In this document: positions 1 through 12,451 of the stretch, in pieces | Numbering within the stretch: the first letter of the stretch is position 1 | Layout of the letters: each line of letters begins with the position of its first letter | Assembly (NCBI GenBank): GCA_036924285.1 | Contig: JAYKYS010000001.1 | Coordinates: 41,539,501 to 41,603,500 of the forward strand | Source of the DNA: Asterella californica | Lineage: Eukaryota; Streptophyta; Marchantiopsida; Marchantiales; Aytoniaceae | DNA: 64,000 nucleotides | Reading direction: 5' to 3' | Translations under genes and position numbers: made by a program | The notes under the pieces: generated by a model | Databases searched by the model: none | What the model was told of the DNA's origin: nothing | The model's input: only the letters and a program-made list of their open reading frames with translations

Positions 1-80
1 TCGACACACAGTGTTGTACTGGTGTTTACGCGCTGTGTGTGTAGAAAATAAAACTTTTATTGGACAGACGTATATTTTTC

Positions 81-410
81 TGGCTCTGGTTTTTACCGGA
101 GTGTGTAAGACACTCCACCGTGGCATGCCATCGACCCAAACAGAAAAACGACCAACGCTATAGGAGCAGCACAGTAAATAATGACAACGAGTGGAAAATA
201 AGTAACCACCCAAAATGACCAGCGCTATAGGAGCAGCACAGTAAATATTGGCAATGAGTGGAAAATAAGTAACCTCCTCTGGTTTTTACCGGACTGTGTA
301 AGGCACTCCACCGTCGTATTCCATGCGGCGTAAACAGAAAAATGATCAACGCTATAAGCGCAGCACAGTAAATATTAGAAACGACTTGAAAATAATTAAC
401 TCCCCCAAAC
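81..410. repeat. Imperfect tandem repeat at the window's left edge
   Basis: A block beginning with a ctggtttttaccgg-like sequence and carrying cactccaccgt recurs at about 81 and 279, so the period is close to 198 bp. A second module, with aacgctataggagcagcacag and a following tggaaaataagtaac, occurs three times (about 145, 212 and 340). The copies differ by scattered substitutions and the array probably continues to the left of the window. No coding potential is visible; the short reading frames across it are not conserved between copies. Confidence 0.7.
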
Positions 411-713
411 CACGAACTCTCGTTGACTGAATATCCATCGAAAGTGTACATATTGAGAGAGAATAATATGCATACAAAGCGTACTTCTGCAAACTGAAAG
501 GAAAACGACAACCAGAAATCAAGGGGTTAATCTCCGGAAACGCTACTGTTTTCCAGAAATAGATAATACACTATATCTCCGTGGCTTCTGAATATAACAG
601 GAACTGTACGTAGTGCGTTGGAAACGAACTGGGCCTAGGGATGAGATGGTGGGGGTTCGAGCCTCTGCGCAGGCAGTTAGAGATATAGTTAAAAAAAATA
701 TATTGTATCTCCT

Positions 714-844
714 CGGAGGGGTGTCTTGGAATTTAATTATTGTATCTCCTCCTTGAAAATTCATACACTCCTAAGGAGGGGTGTCTTGGAATTTAATTAA
801 ACTGAAATGATTAGTGAGGTGTCCTTGAAAATTCATGCACTCCT
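714..844. repeat. Short duplicated block
   Basis: The sequence ggaggggtgtcttggaattt occurs at about 714 and again at about 775. A second piece, ccttgaaaattcat followed by cactccta, occurs at about 752 and 822. Together they form two imperfect direct copies of about 65 bp. Confidence 0.65.
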
Positions 845-1447
845 AAACGTCCCAGCAGATCACGTAATTGGTTGTTTCTGAAAATAAAAACTAGAATAAA
901 AACGTGCGCACTGAAATACAAGGAAGAAACGTCAGTCGGAAATATAATGCAAGGAAGTCATAATATGCCGGGAAGTCAGAATATGCATGCTTCTTTAGCT
1001 TCAAATGCATCATTTTTTGCTGTTGGTAGTAAAGGAGGAAAACACCATAGCGGTAACAAAAGAGAAATTTAGACCTAAGGATTAGCAAGCAAAACGGAAG
1101 GATTGCGTAGAGATAAGAACTGTGGTCGGGAATCAGATTACTGCCTTTATATGTTAATGATAATTCTTACAGTTAGCTAAGACACGCTTCCATGCAAGAA
1201 CGAAATTAATGTCTATAATTGGATACCATACGCAGACAACTCCACATAATTAGCACAGAGCTTCACGACATTGTTGTCAAGAGCGAGAGAGAAAAAATAT
1301 AAGAGCATGTGATATGTTACTTGACGATTAGACAATTAAACAATTAAACTGTAAGTATTGCTTCTCACACAATCCACTTTTAGTATATAAAGGTATCATT
1401 TAAAATAAAATTTATTTATAATTATAGTTAGGTTTCATTTATGAGCT

Positions 1448-1471
1448 AACCCTTCCAAGAGGAAGGGTCTA
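1448..1471. repeat. Small hairpin, first of three related copies
   Basis: The stem is aacccttcc against ggaagggt with a short loop. The same stem recurs at about 3495-3519 and 4897-4922; the last is perfect, with ten paired bases and a four-base loop. Copies 1 and 3 are both followed by agtgcataaa-like sequence, which suggests remnants of one small dispersed element, not coincidence. Confidence 0.5.
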
Positions 1472-3268
1472 AACGAGTGCATAAAATCCTTCCATCTTAT
1501 GATTTAGGAGGTGGTAAAGCATGCTTCCTTCCTAAAGATGAGAAGGACGACCGTCCAGCTAAGGTTGAGAGAATCCTCCGTGAATAATGACTAGATTTAT
1601 ATTAAAAAAGACAACAAGCTAAGGTTAAGTAATCTCATCCTCACTGTCTGCATGAAAAAGTATCATTATTATATAAAATTCTAATTGTAAATTTAATTAA
1701 ATATTTATCTGTTTCTACTTAAATATTTTCTGTTTCTTAAAAGAACCTCTAGATTGAATAAAATCAAAATTCTTTGGTATTAAAAGTCTACTTAAATTAT
1801 ATTTTTCATTTGATTTCTTGGAACAGATTGCACCAATACTTGTCAGATTTTCACGTTTGTTTGTTTCTGTTTATTTTCCCGTAAGTCACTTTGGATATAT
1901 ATATTTTTATTTTATTTTATTTTGGAAACATTTTAGGCAACATGCATATTTGTGAAAGTGTTTCGTCATTTATCTAAATGAATGAAATAAATTATATTGG
2001 TTCATTCATGATAGTCATATAACAAGATCAAAGCGACTATTTTGCTTACTGTATATGTTTTTGTTCTTGTAAGAATTTCCAAGTGTTACGTTCAAACTGA
2101 AGATCAAAGATCTGGATTTTGAACTATGAAATCTCGTCTAAATGGATTGTCGATTTATTTCTAGCAACCAGTGAAAACCCAATTTTTTTATCTTGATATG
2201 CTGTTTTCTGTCTGTACTTCCTCCCTGCCTAGGTCGCTTTTAATGCATACTTTGACAACTTGCATGATCAGAGTAGTCAATGTACCTCACGGACATATAT
2301 CCAAAGATATCTATACTTTTCCGTATATAAGAACACAATCACAAAAGAACTTGAAAGGTGTTACATGAACAAATTTAAATGACTATAAGTGCGTTTCAAA
2401 CAATGAAGATTCGGCGTAGATTTAAATCTTAGATTACCTTGAATCTTCTGGCGACCTCGAGAAACAAATTAGTGTTTCGCGGTCTCGAGATGTTGAGTTT
2501 TTTCAAGATGTCATTCTTGGTATCTCTTGAAGTATGCACATCAGAGATTTGGACTAACGGTGAATTCCTTTATGGTTCGTGGACTTATTCTTCCCTGAAC
2601 AAATTCAAATTCCAAACTTTGACGCCGTGGTGCTACAACAACTAACGACAAGCATTTCTGAATTCAATCTTTCCGCACGAATCAAATGAGCAAGACGAAG
2701 AAGATGATCATTAATGAGTTGCATCAAAATATTTCCCGATCGATATCTTGACAGCAGTGAGTGAAAAATCACAAAGATGAGCAAATCCTTATTATGTGTG
2801 ATCCCGGAATAAAGCTATGTGAGAACAAAATAAATGATTTGCTCAAGCCAAAAACTGATGTTGACGTGAATAAATGTCTACAGCTTGACCACGAGGATGT
2901 GTTCATCTAAATAATTTTTTCTCATAACACGATAACCGATTAGAGGAGAACTATCATAACGAAATCTGTTTACATCCATTTTTTGACTGAATAATATGCA
3001 TCGAAAGTGTACATTTGGCTATGGGAGAGAAGGAGACAAGCGCGAAAGTTGGACTAGGACAGTGACTTTGAAAGACGATGTGGGCAATGAGAAACGTCAA
3101 GTGCAAATGTGTGTGAAAAGAGATGGAGAACAGAAAGTCGGTTTAAGAGATGTATGAAATAATAACAGAGGTTCTTGAACATAGCTTGTTATGAAAATTG
3201 GTTGGACGAGCTAGGTTAGAATAGTCCAAATGAGAAAGCTAGCACATGCATGAGTACGCATGCTGGAA

Positions 3269-3310
3269 TAGATTTTTTTATCTTTTATCTGGAAAAGATA
3301 AAAAAATCTA
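3269..3310. repeat. Perfect 18-bp inverted repeat
   Basis: Arms 3269-3286 and 3293-3310 are exact reverse complements with a six-base loop. The arms are AT-rich (tagattttttta then tctttt). No function is evident. Confidence 0.8.
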
Positions 3311-4292
3311 AAAGAATTCTTGAATGTAGGTTGTTTATGGGGTGCCATTAGTCCAGACAGGCGAGCACAAGCATGACTATGCATGCCGGAAACTTGGAAA
3401 AAACTTAAGTTCTGTTACTGAACTCGTGCTCCCAGAGACATAAGAACCTGCGTGTCCAGTAGAAAAATATCATTAATCATAAGTTTAAATCTCCTAACCC
3501 TTCCAGCGGGAAGAGTTAGAAGTTCAATTAAACTACCTTGCATATCCCTCTCCATCCGAAACTGGGAGAGACGAATATACATGCAAAGTATTGAAAATTC
3601 GTGAAAACTTCAACAAAACATTTGTTTTAGAGAACTGCGCTTGTTGTGAATCGTATTCACAATTTTGTGAGTATATATCGTCAAAATTTGAAGAAGAGAT
3701 TGCTTTGGCAAATTACCAAATATAGATTCACAAAGTCGCAATCGCTAAATATTCAACTCTGAAATTTAACTTTGTTAAAAAATGGAAGAATTTTTCAATC
3801 CTTTATGACACTCGGAATCGCACAGAAATATGATCCACCTATCACGTCACAAAGATGTGACGGCAGATTAAAATTAAAATACAAGTAAAAAACAAGATAA
3901 TCCAAAAATTTAGGATAACCGATCACAAGAGTTATCAACAAGAAAAATAAATGTCATTCGATCACTTCTCATAACAGTAAAGCGAGAAAGTAATTTACTA
4001 GGTTAAATATTAAGGGGTCCTACTAAATAAACTTTAAAACTAAATTTACCTATAAAATCAAACTAACTGAAGTACGTAAACATAAAAATTGAGAAAAATA
4101 ATGTATAAACCTTGAACGTGTAATATAAAATTTGTTAACGTATTGGTTACCAGAAGAACGTATTCAAAAGAAATTAAAATCTGAAACATAAAAGAATAAA
4201 AGTAGAAACATTAAAGTTATCAAGTGTTCTCGGGGTTAGAAAGTGAACTAATAAAACAATTTCTGTTTGAAAGCTTGTTTACTCATACCTGT

Positions 4293-4393
4293 AGAATGGT
4301 AAAAACAACAAACTTCATTTGATCAAGGTAAGAGCTTGCTTATTTAATTTGCTCCTACCTTGATCAAAAGAAGTTTATTGTTTTTACCATTCT
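4293..4393. repeat. Near-perfect 43-bp inverted repeat (hairpin)
   Basis: Arm 4293-4335 and arm 4351-4393 pair at 40 of 43 positions, with a 15-base AT-rich loop. A transcript from either strand would fold into a hairpin of the size of a plant miRNA precursor, but a foldback-type miniature transposon or a recent inverted duplication would look the same. I see no flanking target duplication and cannot tell these apart from sequence alone. Confidence 0.75.
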
Positions 4394-4477
4394 TAGACTA
4401 TATCTTAAGCAGTTAAAGTTCTTTGGAGAAGTGATCTAGTTCAACTTGAGTAGAGCCAAAAGAAACGGTGCTAATCC

Positions 4478-4815
4478 ACATTACGCGGTACTTGGTCATT
4501 GGTTTGGAACTCCCCAAAGTTCAAGAGAAGTGATCCACCTATCACTTTTCCAATTTATAACCCAAACGTTATTAGACGATATTGACTGGATGTCATCATC
4601 CACCGATTAATTATTCTCGTTGATTGTAATATTACAAAGTACTGGTTTTTGGTCCAGATTTTCTCAAGGCTCGTGAGAAACGATACACAGATCACTTCTC
4701 GAATTTGCAGACCAAGTGCTGACTGGACGAGGTATCAACTAACTCGTTGATTATAATATTACGGGGTACTTGGTGATTGATTTGGAACTCCTCAAGGTTT
4801 GATAGAAGTGATATG
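4478..4815. repeat. Degenerate tandem repeat, unit about 130-145 bp
   Basis: A motif with the core ggtacttggt and tttggaactcc, followed by aagtgat, occurs at about 4486 and 4765. A related start with ctcgttgatt and taatattac occurs at about 4617 and 4742. Copies are diverged and partly deleted. Nothing in the array looks coding. Confidence 0.5.
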
Positions 4816-6300
4816 TGAATCATTATGAGATGATATGTATATTCACCTCTTCCAAGTGCGGAAGAGATGATATAAGCAAAAATTAATTTATTCATTAACC
4901 CTTCCTTTTGGAAGGGTTAGTGCATAAATTAATGTTCACAAAAATTAATACTTTTATTCACTTAGAGCCAGCAGCTTTATACAAAGGAAGGAGATATCTT
5001 CCCATCTTTTACTTATGGGTTTTCATGTACACAAAGTGACCATGTGTACAGTACGAAATCTAGTCTATTTATAGATTCTAAGATTAATAATTTAACTTTT
5101 ACTGTTTAAGTAAGATGTTAAATTTAACTAATGTTGTCATGAAAGTACGTATGTTATCAGTTCAATATTAGAAATCCTGCATAATCACCTCCGAAACGGT
5201 TCGGCAGTTCCTAGCACCTCTCCATTTTACATTGTTTTTAAACTTCTCACCTGTAGCCAGCTCCGAACCAGTTATTTCGGCTTATTTTCAGTAACTACAT
5301 TCACGTTTGTCCTTTTCTTCCTGTTAGCAATAACTGCACTTGGGATGTATATTGATTCTCCTCTTCAGTACTTCACATTTTGCAAAAATGACGTGATGTT
5401 TCGAATATTTTTTTAAGCTAAACTAGGGTTGGCTTTTGACTTCTCAAAAACTATAAAGAGTTTTGCCATGCGCAAGAAATTATGAAACAAAAAAGGTTAT
5501 CTTTTTCTTCTGGTGGTAAGAGCTACGGGAGTTACTTCGGGCTGATCTTGGTACTGTTTAAAGTTTGTTCTACGAGCTTTCCAACTCTATAAAATTCTTT
5601 TGGAATTGTTCTCATAGAGATCGAGACAGGTTTTGCAAATAGTAGCTTTAGATGTTTCACTTTTAATATTTTTCTCTTTATAAATCTATCCTCTGATTAT
5701 TCTTAATACTTTACTTGTCTCTTCGTATTAAAATTTTGTTAGTTACTCTAGATACAAAATATATTAATTTAATTAGTATTAATAAGTCTCTACCTGTTGA
5801 TCAATTTTGAAATTTTTTGTTTAAGTAGTTTTACATTTCTAGCGAAATGTAATGTTTTGAAGCTGGTTATCTCAGCATATCAGTTGGAACTGCTAGTTTT
5901 AAAGTTTCAAAGCTTAAATTGCATCTAGAGTATATCATGTAAATAAAATTTTCATTATCATTTATGTACAACAAATCTTGAGCAACAGGTTACTTGTTAA
6001 ATTTATTTATTTGATATCCAAGTTTCGACCAAACCAAAATTTTGTTTGGATATAACGAAATTTCTGAAATTTTTTGAACTCTTGAAATTTCGTTTTTATT
6101 CTATTTATGTTAAATAATTAAATAATTATGAACTTTTAACAGAGAATATAGATAAAAATGATATCACTATGTGAGAAGAATTCCGTCCACGGTCTGCAGA
6201 TTTGATGCATGATCACTGGCGGTTCCATCTGCCAGCAAATCGTTGGTAGTCAGTCACCCCAACCCCACCATCCCGCCTAGATCACCGGAAATCCACCCGT

Positions 6301-8266
6301 TGTCATAGAACGTGAAGTTTATCTGAGAATACACGGGGTATCTGATTGTAAGGAGATATGACAAGACCTTGGACCAACTCGATGAAATCATAATGCTCTC
6401 ACTTAAAGCTATTATTATATAATAAAATAAAAACTAAAAAAAAGAAGGCATATCAGGCTTTGTCTCAGTTTCTACTAATCTTACCTAACTTTAAATATAA
6501 CACACGTGCACCACGCAACACAACTAGGCATTCAATCTTTTTCTAAGTACATGAAGGATCTATACATAATAAACATTTGCTTTAGTTCACAAGAGTACCT
6601 TCAAGAAGTTCCATCTTGAAACCCCAAGTAGTTTGTTCAAGGCCAACCAAGAGATGTAGGCTAAATCTCCCATCTCTTTTAAAACCTTGGCATGTTGTAG
6701 TATGAACTTCGATAACCTATTATTCTCAACTCGAAGCTCCAATTGGACTCAAACTTCATAGGAAATTCTCTCTGACCCCTCACTACTAATCTCTGAAATT
6801 CCAGCTTCAGACCTCAAACCAATTGCTCAAAATGGACCAAGTCTTTTGTCTTTGCTAACTTATGAGCTTTACAGACATCGGTGGCTAAAATCCACGACCC
6901 CAACACCTTCTCCTAAACCAAATGAGCTGAAATTTCACTTATAGTAAGCTGATAGGGCACACTCCAATCTCAGAAATTTTCACTCAGAGACTCGATCTAT
7001 CCTCATGAACCAACTTAATCCTTGAATCCAAGCAAAGCAACTGTTACAATCAACTTCAGTTGATCATTTCGAGGTCAAACCCAACCCAAACATAGGATTA
7101 TTTTATATCACTACAACAAGCACGCGTCCACTATCTAGTCCTTTTGACAATATTGAAAGACCATCTCTCAAACTCTCGAAGCACCCAGAAACGTGACTCT
7201 GAGTATCAATTTGAACCCTCGAACTTTGAATGATCATAACATCCAGCTTAGAACTCCAATCGATTGATAACAATTTATAGCCTAGCTCGAGAGCTTTCCA
7301 ATGACACCTCACACTCTCCAAATGACTCTTGGGAAGACCTCTGAATCCCAACAACGTCCTTGGAACTTGGATGAACTTGATTGGTAAAAGATAAACCAAT
7401 GAGAAAGAAGATTGGAGATCACTTTATGTCCTACTTGGCATTGTAGATCGAGTTGTAACCTAAAACACACTCACACCTTCAAAGCTTGAACCAAATTCAA
7501 CACTCAACACGGAAATACACGAGATTGAGTATAAATCAATATAATGATCTTGAATCGATGTATGATGAAAGATACGACAAAAAGAAATGAGGAAGCCATT
7601 ACTTGATTACAATATTCCTCACCAAAGTTCTTCGTGATCCACGCACTATGGTTGATCTTCCGTCAGCAGTGACATCGGATATCAACCCAGACGTTGAAAA
7701 AGACGTTGGCTGGAAAGTTTAAGTCCATTCAACTATCAAAGTAAGATGTACACATGCAGGTCCCAATTCTCTCTATATGTGACAATCAATAAGATCACCC
7801 TAGTAGGCAAGTCCATCACACTCCTCATGAATTCTTCATCAAAGTAGGCAACTGCCAAAAGTGATCGCAATGGATGAAGTGAAGCTTGATATGGAATGGA
7901 TTCAAAAATGAAAGATCCGAAACTCGAATCAATCCTCCATCCATAGATACAACTCTCGCAACTCCTCATCCTTCATATAAGACACTAAGAAACACTCACA
8001 AAATACCATGCAAGGAAGAATGCCCTCACGAACCCTCGACCTCTATCTTACATCTAAATTTAACGACAAGAGCCACTCACACGAATATCCACGGATCAAT
8101 GAGCTGGCACACCGCATTATCATGCGATCTCACATCCCAAATAACCGTGAACATGACACCTAATATGCTATCAAATGAGTTATACGAAAAGCTTCACGAA
8201 ACATAAAAAACAACACAATTCAACTTCTACGTTAAATTCTCATTTGAGCCGTGTCACAACAAGACA
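6301..8266 (-). repeat. LTR R1 (1966 bp)
   Basis: Minus-strand start is TGTCTTGTTGTGACAC at 8266 and the end is TATGACA at 6301. It aligns along its length to R2, and more distantly to R3 and R4: for example the gagctttacagac region near 6860 matches 46925, and the aagcttgatatggaa region near 7880 matches 10888 and 48059. Short reading frames inside it are not conserved among the four copies, so I regard it as non-coding. Confidence 0.75.
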
Positions 8267-8379
8267 TCATCGACGATCCGTCATATCCTTGATCACCACA
8301 TGGGATTATCGATGATCTTCCTGATGACGATTTGTCATTTCATCCTCGCCATCTCCGACCACCGTTGACGATCTGTCCT
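8267..8379 (-). other. 113-bp remnant between two LTRs
   Basis: This is all that separates LTR R2 from LTR R1. Read on the minus strand it gives a short Asp/Glu/Arg-rich frame with stops and no recognisable gag or pol motif. No convincing tRNA primer-binding site is seen at the R2 end. Confidence 0.5.
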
Positions 8380-11259
8380 TGTCGAATGACGTGTTTTGAT
8401 CTGAGAATACACTAGGTATCTGATCATGGAGAGTACTTGCCGCACTCTATGACTCAGAACCAGCGATTACCCAACCTCTTTTTGAGCCCCAAGTACATTT
8501 TGAACCTATCCCGCTAGGATAGCCTCACGTTCTCTCGGCAATCTCTCTCTCACTCAATTAGAGATAGAACCGAGATAAAGAACACAAACAACCTGTTCTT
8601 GCCATCATCGCAAGCACTCTTGGGTCTATTGGTCATCAATCCAACCTCACAACAAGAAAAATACTAGCACTCCTAACAGAAAAGAAAACTAAGCATAACG
8701 TCCGCATACAAATCCAATCCAAATCTCCTGGGCCTACAAAACGGCATGCGAGTTTGGAGAGGATCAAACACATGCAATACAAACGACAACTCTCCATACT
8801 CATGATTAAATGCCTTGAAGCACTAGCAAAACCTCCAAGTCGATCTGTTATCCAAAAGAATTTGAAATCTTGTGTCTTTTGAGACAAGGATATCTCAACC
8901 TTTGTCACTCCTCAACCATAGCTATGAATGCAATGAAACCAAAGCCAATAGATAGCCTGTAGAATAAGCTCTCTATTAAGATATTACATGTAGAGAGATC
9001 ATCCATGAGTTGGCAATTATGCCTTTCCAAAGTTTGCTATTTCTATAGCATTCACAGAACTACACTCTGTTATTTTCGCAACTATAGGCTTCTGTACTAG
9101 TCAACTGATAGCAATTTTTACATCCTCTGAAACTTCATTTCCTCAGCTCTCCAACGAGTTATGATACTGATACCACATTGATTAGATCAAGGTAACTCTT
9201 ATCATAATAGATCTAAATTGACAATTCTAACACTTATAACTCGAAACATCTTAACCCTTCTTCTTGACCCGCATGTTTAATCTAAGTTTTGAATGATCAA
9301 ACAAGCTCCAAACTAAGCATGCGGCTTACCACTAGAAAGCTGTCTTCTAGAGCTTCTAACAAGATAAGGCATGCAAGCAACAAGCAACCAGCGAGCTCTA
9401 GGAGTGGTGCCGAAGATAACGATATCTCATAGTAAGAGATCTCCAATTTGACATAGTGTAACTCCTTTTATGATTATGATCTCCATGTCAAATTCACAAC
9501 ATAGCTTCCATGTCTCACTTGCAACACCTCTAAGAAGTTCCACCTCCAATCCTCAAGAAGTTTATTCAAAGCCAACCAAGAGACTTCAAAACCCACAACG
9601 TTGTAATATGAACTTCGACAACCTATTGCTCCCACCTCGAACTTCCAACTAGGCTTCAACTTCACAAGAAATTTTCTCGAACCCCTCGAATTTTCTCGAA
9701 CCATTGCTATTTGAAATTTTAGCTTCAAAACCTAAACTAATTTCTTGAAATGGACCAAGCCTTTTGTCTATATTGACTTATGAGCTTTACAAACCCCAGT
9801 GGCTAAAATCCACGACCCCAACATCATTTCTTAACCAAATGAGCTGAAAATTCACAAGTAGTAAGATGATAGGGCACACTCCAATCCTAGAAATTTTCCC
9901 TTGGAGATTCGATCTCATGCTCATGAAACAACTCAATCCTTGATTCCAAGCAGAATTATTTTACTTCTATCTCTTCAATCTTTATGGTCAACTTCAGTTG
10001 ATCATTTCAAGATCAAATCCAATCCAAATGTAAGATTAATTTACATCAGTGCAACCAACACGACGTCAACTATCCAAATCATTTGACAATACCAAAAGAT
10101 TATTTCTCAAACTCTCGAGGCACTCAAAAACATGACTCGGGATACTGATTTGATCTTTTTGACTTTGAATGATCATAACTCCACTCATAGAACTCAAAAT
10201 CAATTGATCTTTCACTCCAGATTGTAGCTCAACCCGAAAGATTTCCAATGAGATCCCACACTTCTCGAATGATCCCCGAATAGACCTCCGGAACTCTAAA
10301 ACTGTCATTGGAACTTGGATGAATTTGATTAGTAAAAAATAGACCAATGAGAAAAAAGATTAGAGATCACTTTATCTCCTAATTGACACTATAGATCGAG
10401 TTTTAATCCTAAAACACTCTCACACCTTCAAAGCTTGAACCAAAATAGTTCGAACCTCAACCTTAACATATGATAATCATTCTCGCCGAACGATAGAGAT
10501 AATTATGACAAGAAAATACACGATATTCAATACCAAGTCAAGATAATGACCTTGAATCGATCTACGATGAAAAGTATAACAAAAAGAAATGAGGAAGTCA
10601 TCACTTGATTACAGTATTCTTCACCAAAGTTCCTCATGGTCCACGCACGATGGTTGATCTTTCGTCGGCAATGATATCGTATATCAACCCAGACGGTCAA
10701 AGAGACGTTGGTTGGAAAGTTCAGGTCCATTCACCCATCAAAGTAAGATGTACACAGTCATGTCTCAATTCTCCTCGTATGTGATGATATACGAGATCAC
10801 TAGAGTAAGCAAGTCCATCACCCTCTCCATGAATTATTCACTAGAGTAGACAAAGAACCACTGTTGAAAGTGATCACGATGGATGTAGTGAAGCTTGATA
10901 TGGAACAAATTCAGAAATGAAAGATCCGGAACTCGCATCAATCTTTCATCCATAAATACAACTCTCTCATCTCCTCTTCATGTAAAACACTAAGAAACAC
11001 TCACTAAATACCACGTAAGAAAGAATGCCCCTACAAACCCTCGACCCTCTATCTTATACTTAACAACAAGAGCCACTCACGTGAATGCCCACGGATCAGT
11101 GAGTTGGAACGTCTCATTACGATATGATATCCAGATATTGTGAGCGTGGCAACTAATACGTCCTCGGGTGAGTTACACGAAAAATATCACGGAGTACAAA
11201 AATCAACACAATACAAGTTCTACGCTAAATTCTCATGTGAGCTGTGTCACAATACGACA
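8380..11259 (-). repeat. LTR R2 (2880 bp)
   Basis: Minus-strand start is TGTCGTATTGTGACAC at 11259 and the end is TTCGACA at 8380. It is about 900 bp longer than R1. The extra length lies between about 8420 and 9500, where R1 has only about 260 bp, so either R2 holds a later insertion or R1 a deletion. The rest tracks R1 closely, including the paired ccaaccaagag and gagctttacaaac segments. Confidence 0.75.
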
Positions 11260-11933
11260 CCGATTCCTGGAGATAAGAGCATACACCTTTGGTGAAAATT
11301 GCCGTTTTTTGAGCGACCTAGCTTGTTAATACATTCACCTCTCGTCCTAAGCAAGACCTGAACAGGATAGTCTTAACTTGAAGGAATCATTAGCCCCGGA
11401 GGTTCACAAGTTAATTTTATAAAAGTATATGTAAGTAAAATATTATTTTATCTGCATTAATTAAAGAACTGCTCTCTAAATTTTGTTTCTAGAAAATAGA
11501 GTGTTTTATATTATGTTTTAAAGTTTTAATGTAAAAATACTCTAAAATGTATAACATATTATGCTAAAATAAATGTTCTATATTAAATTTAAAATAAAAT
11601 GGAATAATTGACTCGGAAGTGATTTAACAAGTAGTTTGAAGCGAGCTCATAGGATCATTAGGTGTCATACATTCGAGTGGAGGTTACAGCAATTTGCCCC
11701 ACAGTTACAGGGGACTAGATGTCGTTGACCTGCAAGACGCAAGCCTACTGTAACAGACGATCCATTTTACTTCCAGAATTCTCTAGATCCTCTTGCAAAT
11801 CTGAAATAAGTGTTGTAAATAATGGTTTGGTTACCATGGATTTCACAGCCATGACCCAACTGCAAGAGCTCAAGTTTGATGTCCATGGAATACTCTGTGG
11901 TGGTAAATTAACGTGACTTGAAGTGGTAAAGAA

Positions 11934-12036
11934 AGTGGTGATGCACATATTGGTTTGTTGGGTCGTGCATAGCAAACGTGTGTGAAGCAGAGTTTTGCTA
12001 TGCACGACCCAACAAACCAATATGTGCATCACCACT
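11934..12036. repeat. Perfect 43-bp inverted repeat
   Basis: Arm 11934-11976 and arm 11994-12036 are exact reverse complements around a 17-base loop. A perfect arm pair this long, beside an otherwise decayed pseudogene, points to recent formation, for instance by a template switch or snap-back event. It would also make a perfect RNA hairpin if transcribed. It directly abuts a second perfect hairpin at 12037-12094. Confidence 0.85.
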
Positions 12037-12094
12037 AATCAGTTCCACCTCCACTGGAAGCATTAGTATGCTTCCAGTGGAGGTGGAACTGATT
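12037..12094. repeat. Perfect 27-bp inverted repeat with 4-base loop
   Basis: Arms 12037-12063 and 12068-12094 are exact reverse complements and the loop is tagt. It starts on the base after the preceding hairpin ends. Its sequence is unrelated to the first hairpin, so the two arose as separate inverted duplications. Confidence 0.85.
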
Positions 12095-12201
12095 GTCAAA
12101 CCCATCAGACTCTACAGCATAAGAGAACTCTCCAGGACCTTTGCTTTGAGATCAAGCAACTCGAATGACCTTGACCGAGCACCATACGGTCTTCCATACA
12201 G

Positions 12202-12451
12202 ATGGGAGATTATATCTTCGTAAGGTTGACACAAGAAGCCATTAGCACATCTTTGAACCATTTAAAGCTGAAACCTTTAAAGAATAGCAAGCCTCTCCGT
12301 CTACTTGTTTTATAACTTGTCTTTCATGGGAGATTATATCTTCGTAAGGTTGACACAAGAAGCCATTAGCACATCTTTGAACCATTTAAAGCTGAAACCT
12401 TTAAAGAATAGCAAGCCTCTGCGTCTACTTGTTTTATAACTTGTCTTTCAT
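12202..12451. repeat. 124-bp tandem duplication, two nearly identical copies
   Basis: Units 12202-12325 and 12326-12449 differ at a single base that I can see (ccgtctac against gcgtctac near the end). The duplication lies inside the pseudogene and repeats its KWFKDVLMA segment. Near-identity implies it is much younger than the pseudogene itself. Confidence 0.9.

Larger units (their letters stand above)
411..6300. other. AT-rich gene-free stretch
   Basis: I see no gene in these 5.9 kb. Reading frames are short, strongly AT-biased and resemble nothing I know. The stretch does hold small structured elements listed separately (tandem repeats, hairpins). A sequence around 425-452 (tgactgaat...catcgaaagtgtacat) is repeated at about 2983-3015, which hints at two decayed copies of one dispersed repeat. 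Confidence 0.6.
6301..11259 (-). mobile_element. Paired LTRs (R2 then R1) with almost no internal region
   Basis: Two long repeats of the same LTR family lie in the same orientation, R2 at 8380-11259 and R1 at 6301-8266, separated by only 113 bp. Both begin with TGTC and end with GACA on the minus strand, as LTRs do. The same family forms the flanks of the element at 46032-51325. With so short an interior this is either an element that lost its inside by deletion or two solo LTRs that landed close together. The outer flanks (ccgat and cccgt) do not match as a 5-bp target duplication, so I cannot decide. Confidence 0.65.

Noticed and set aside
653..676. A ggttcgagcct sequence resembling the T-arm/B box of a tRNA gene
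   Set aside because: No matching acceptor stem, anticodon arm or A box could be found at tRNA spacing on either side.
7103..8206. Several 60-106 codon frames inside LTR R1, with similar ones in R2 and R3
   Set aside because: They are not conserved in frame among the four LTR copies and match no family; they are by-products of non-coding LTR sequence.
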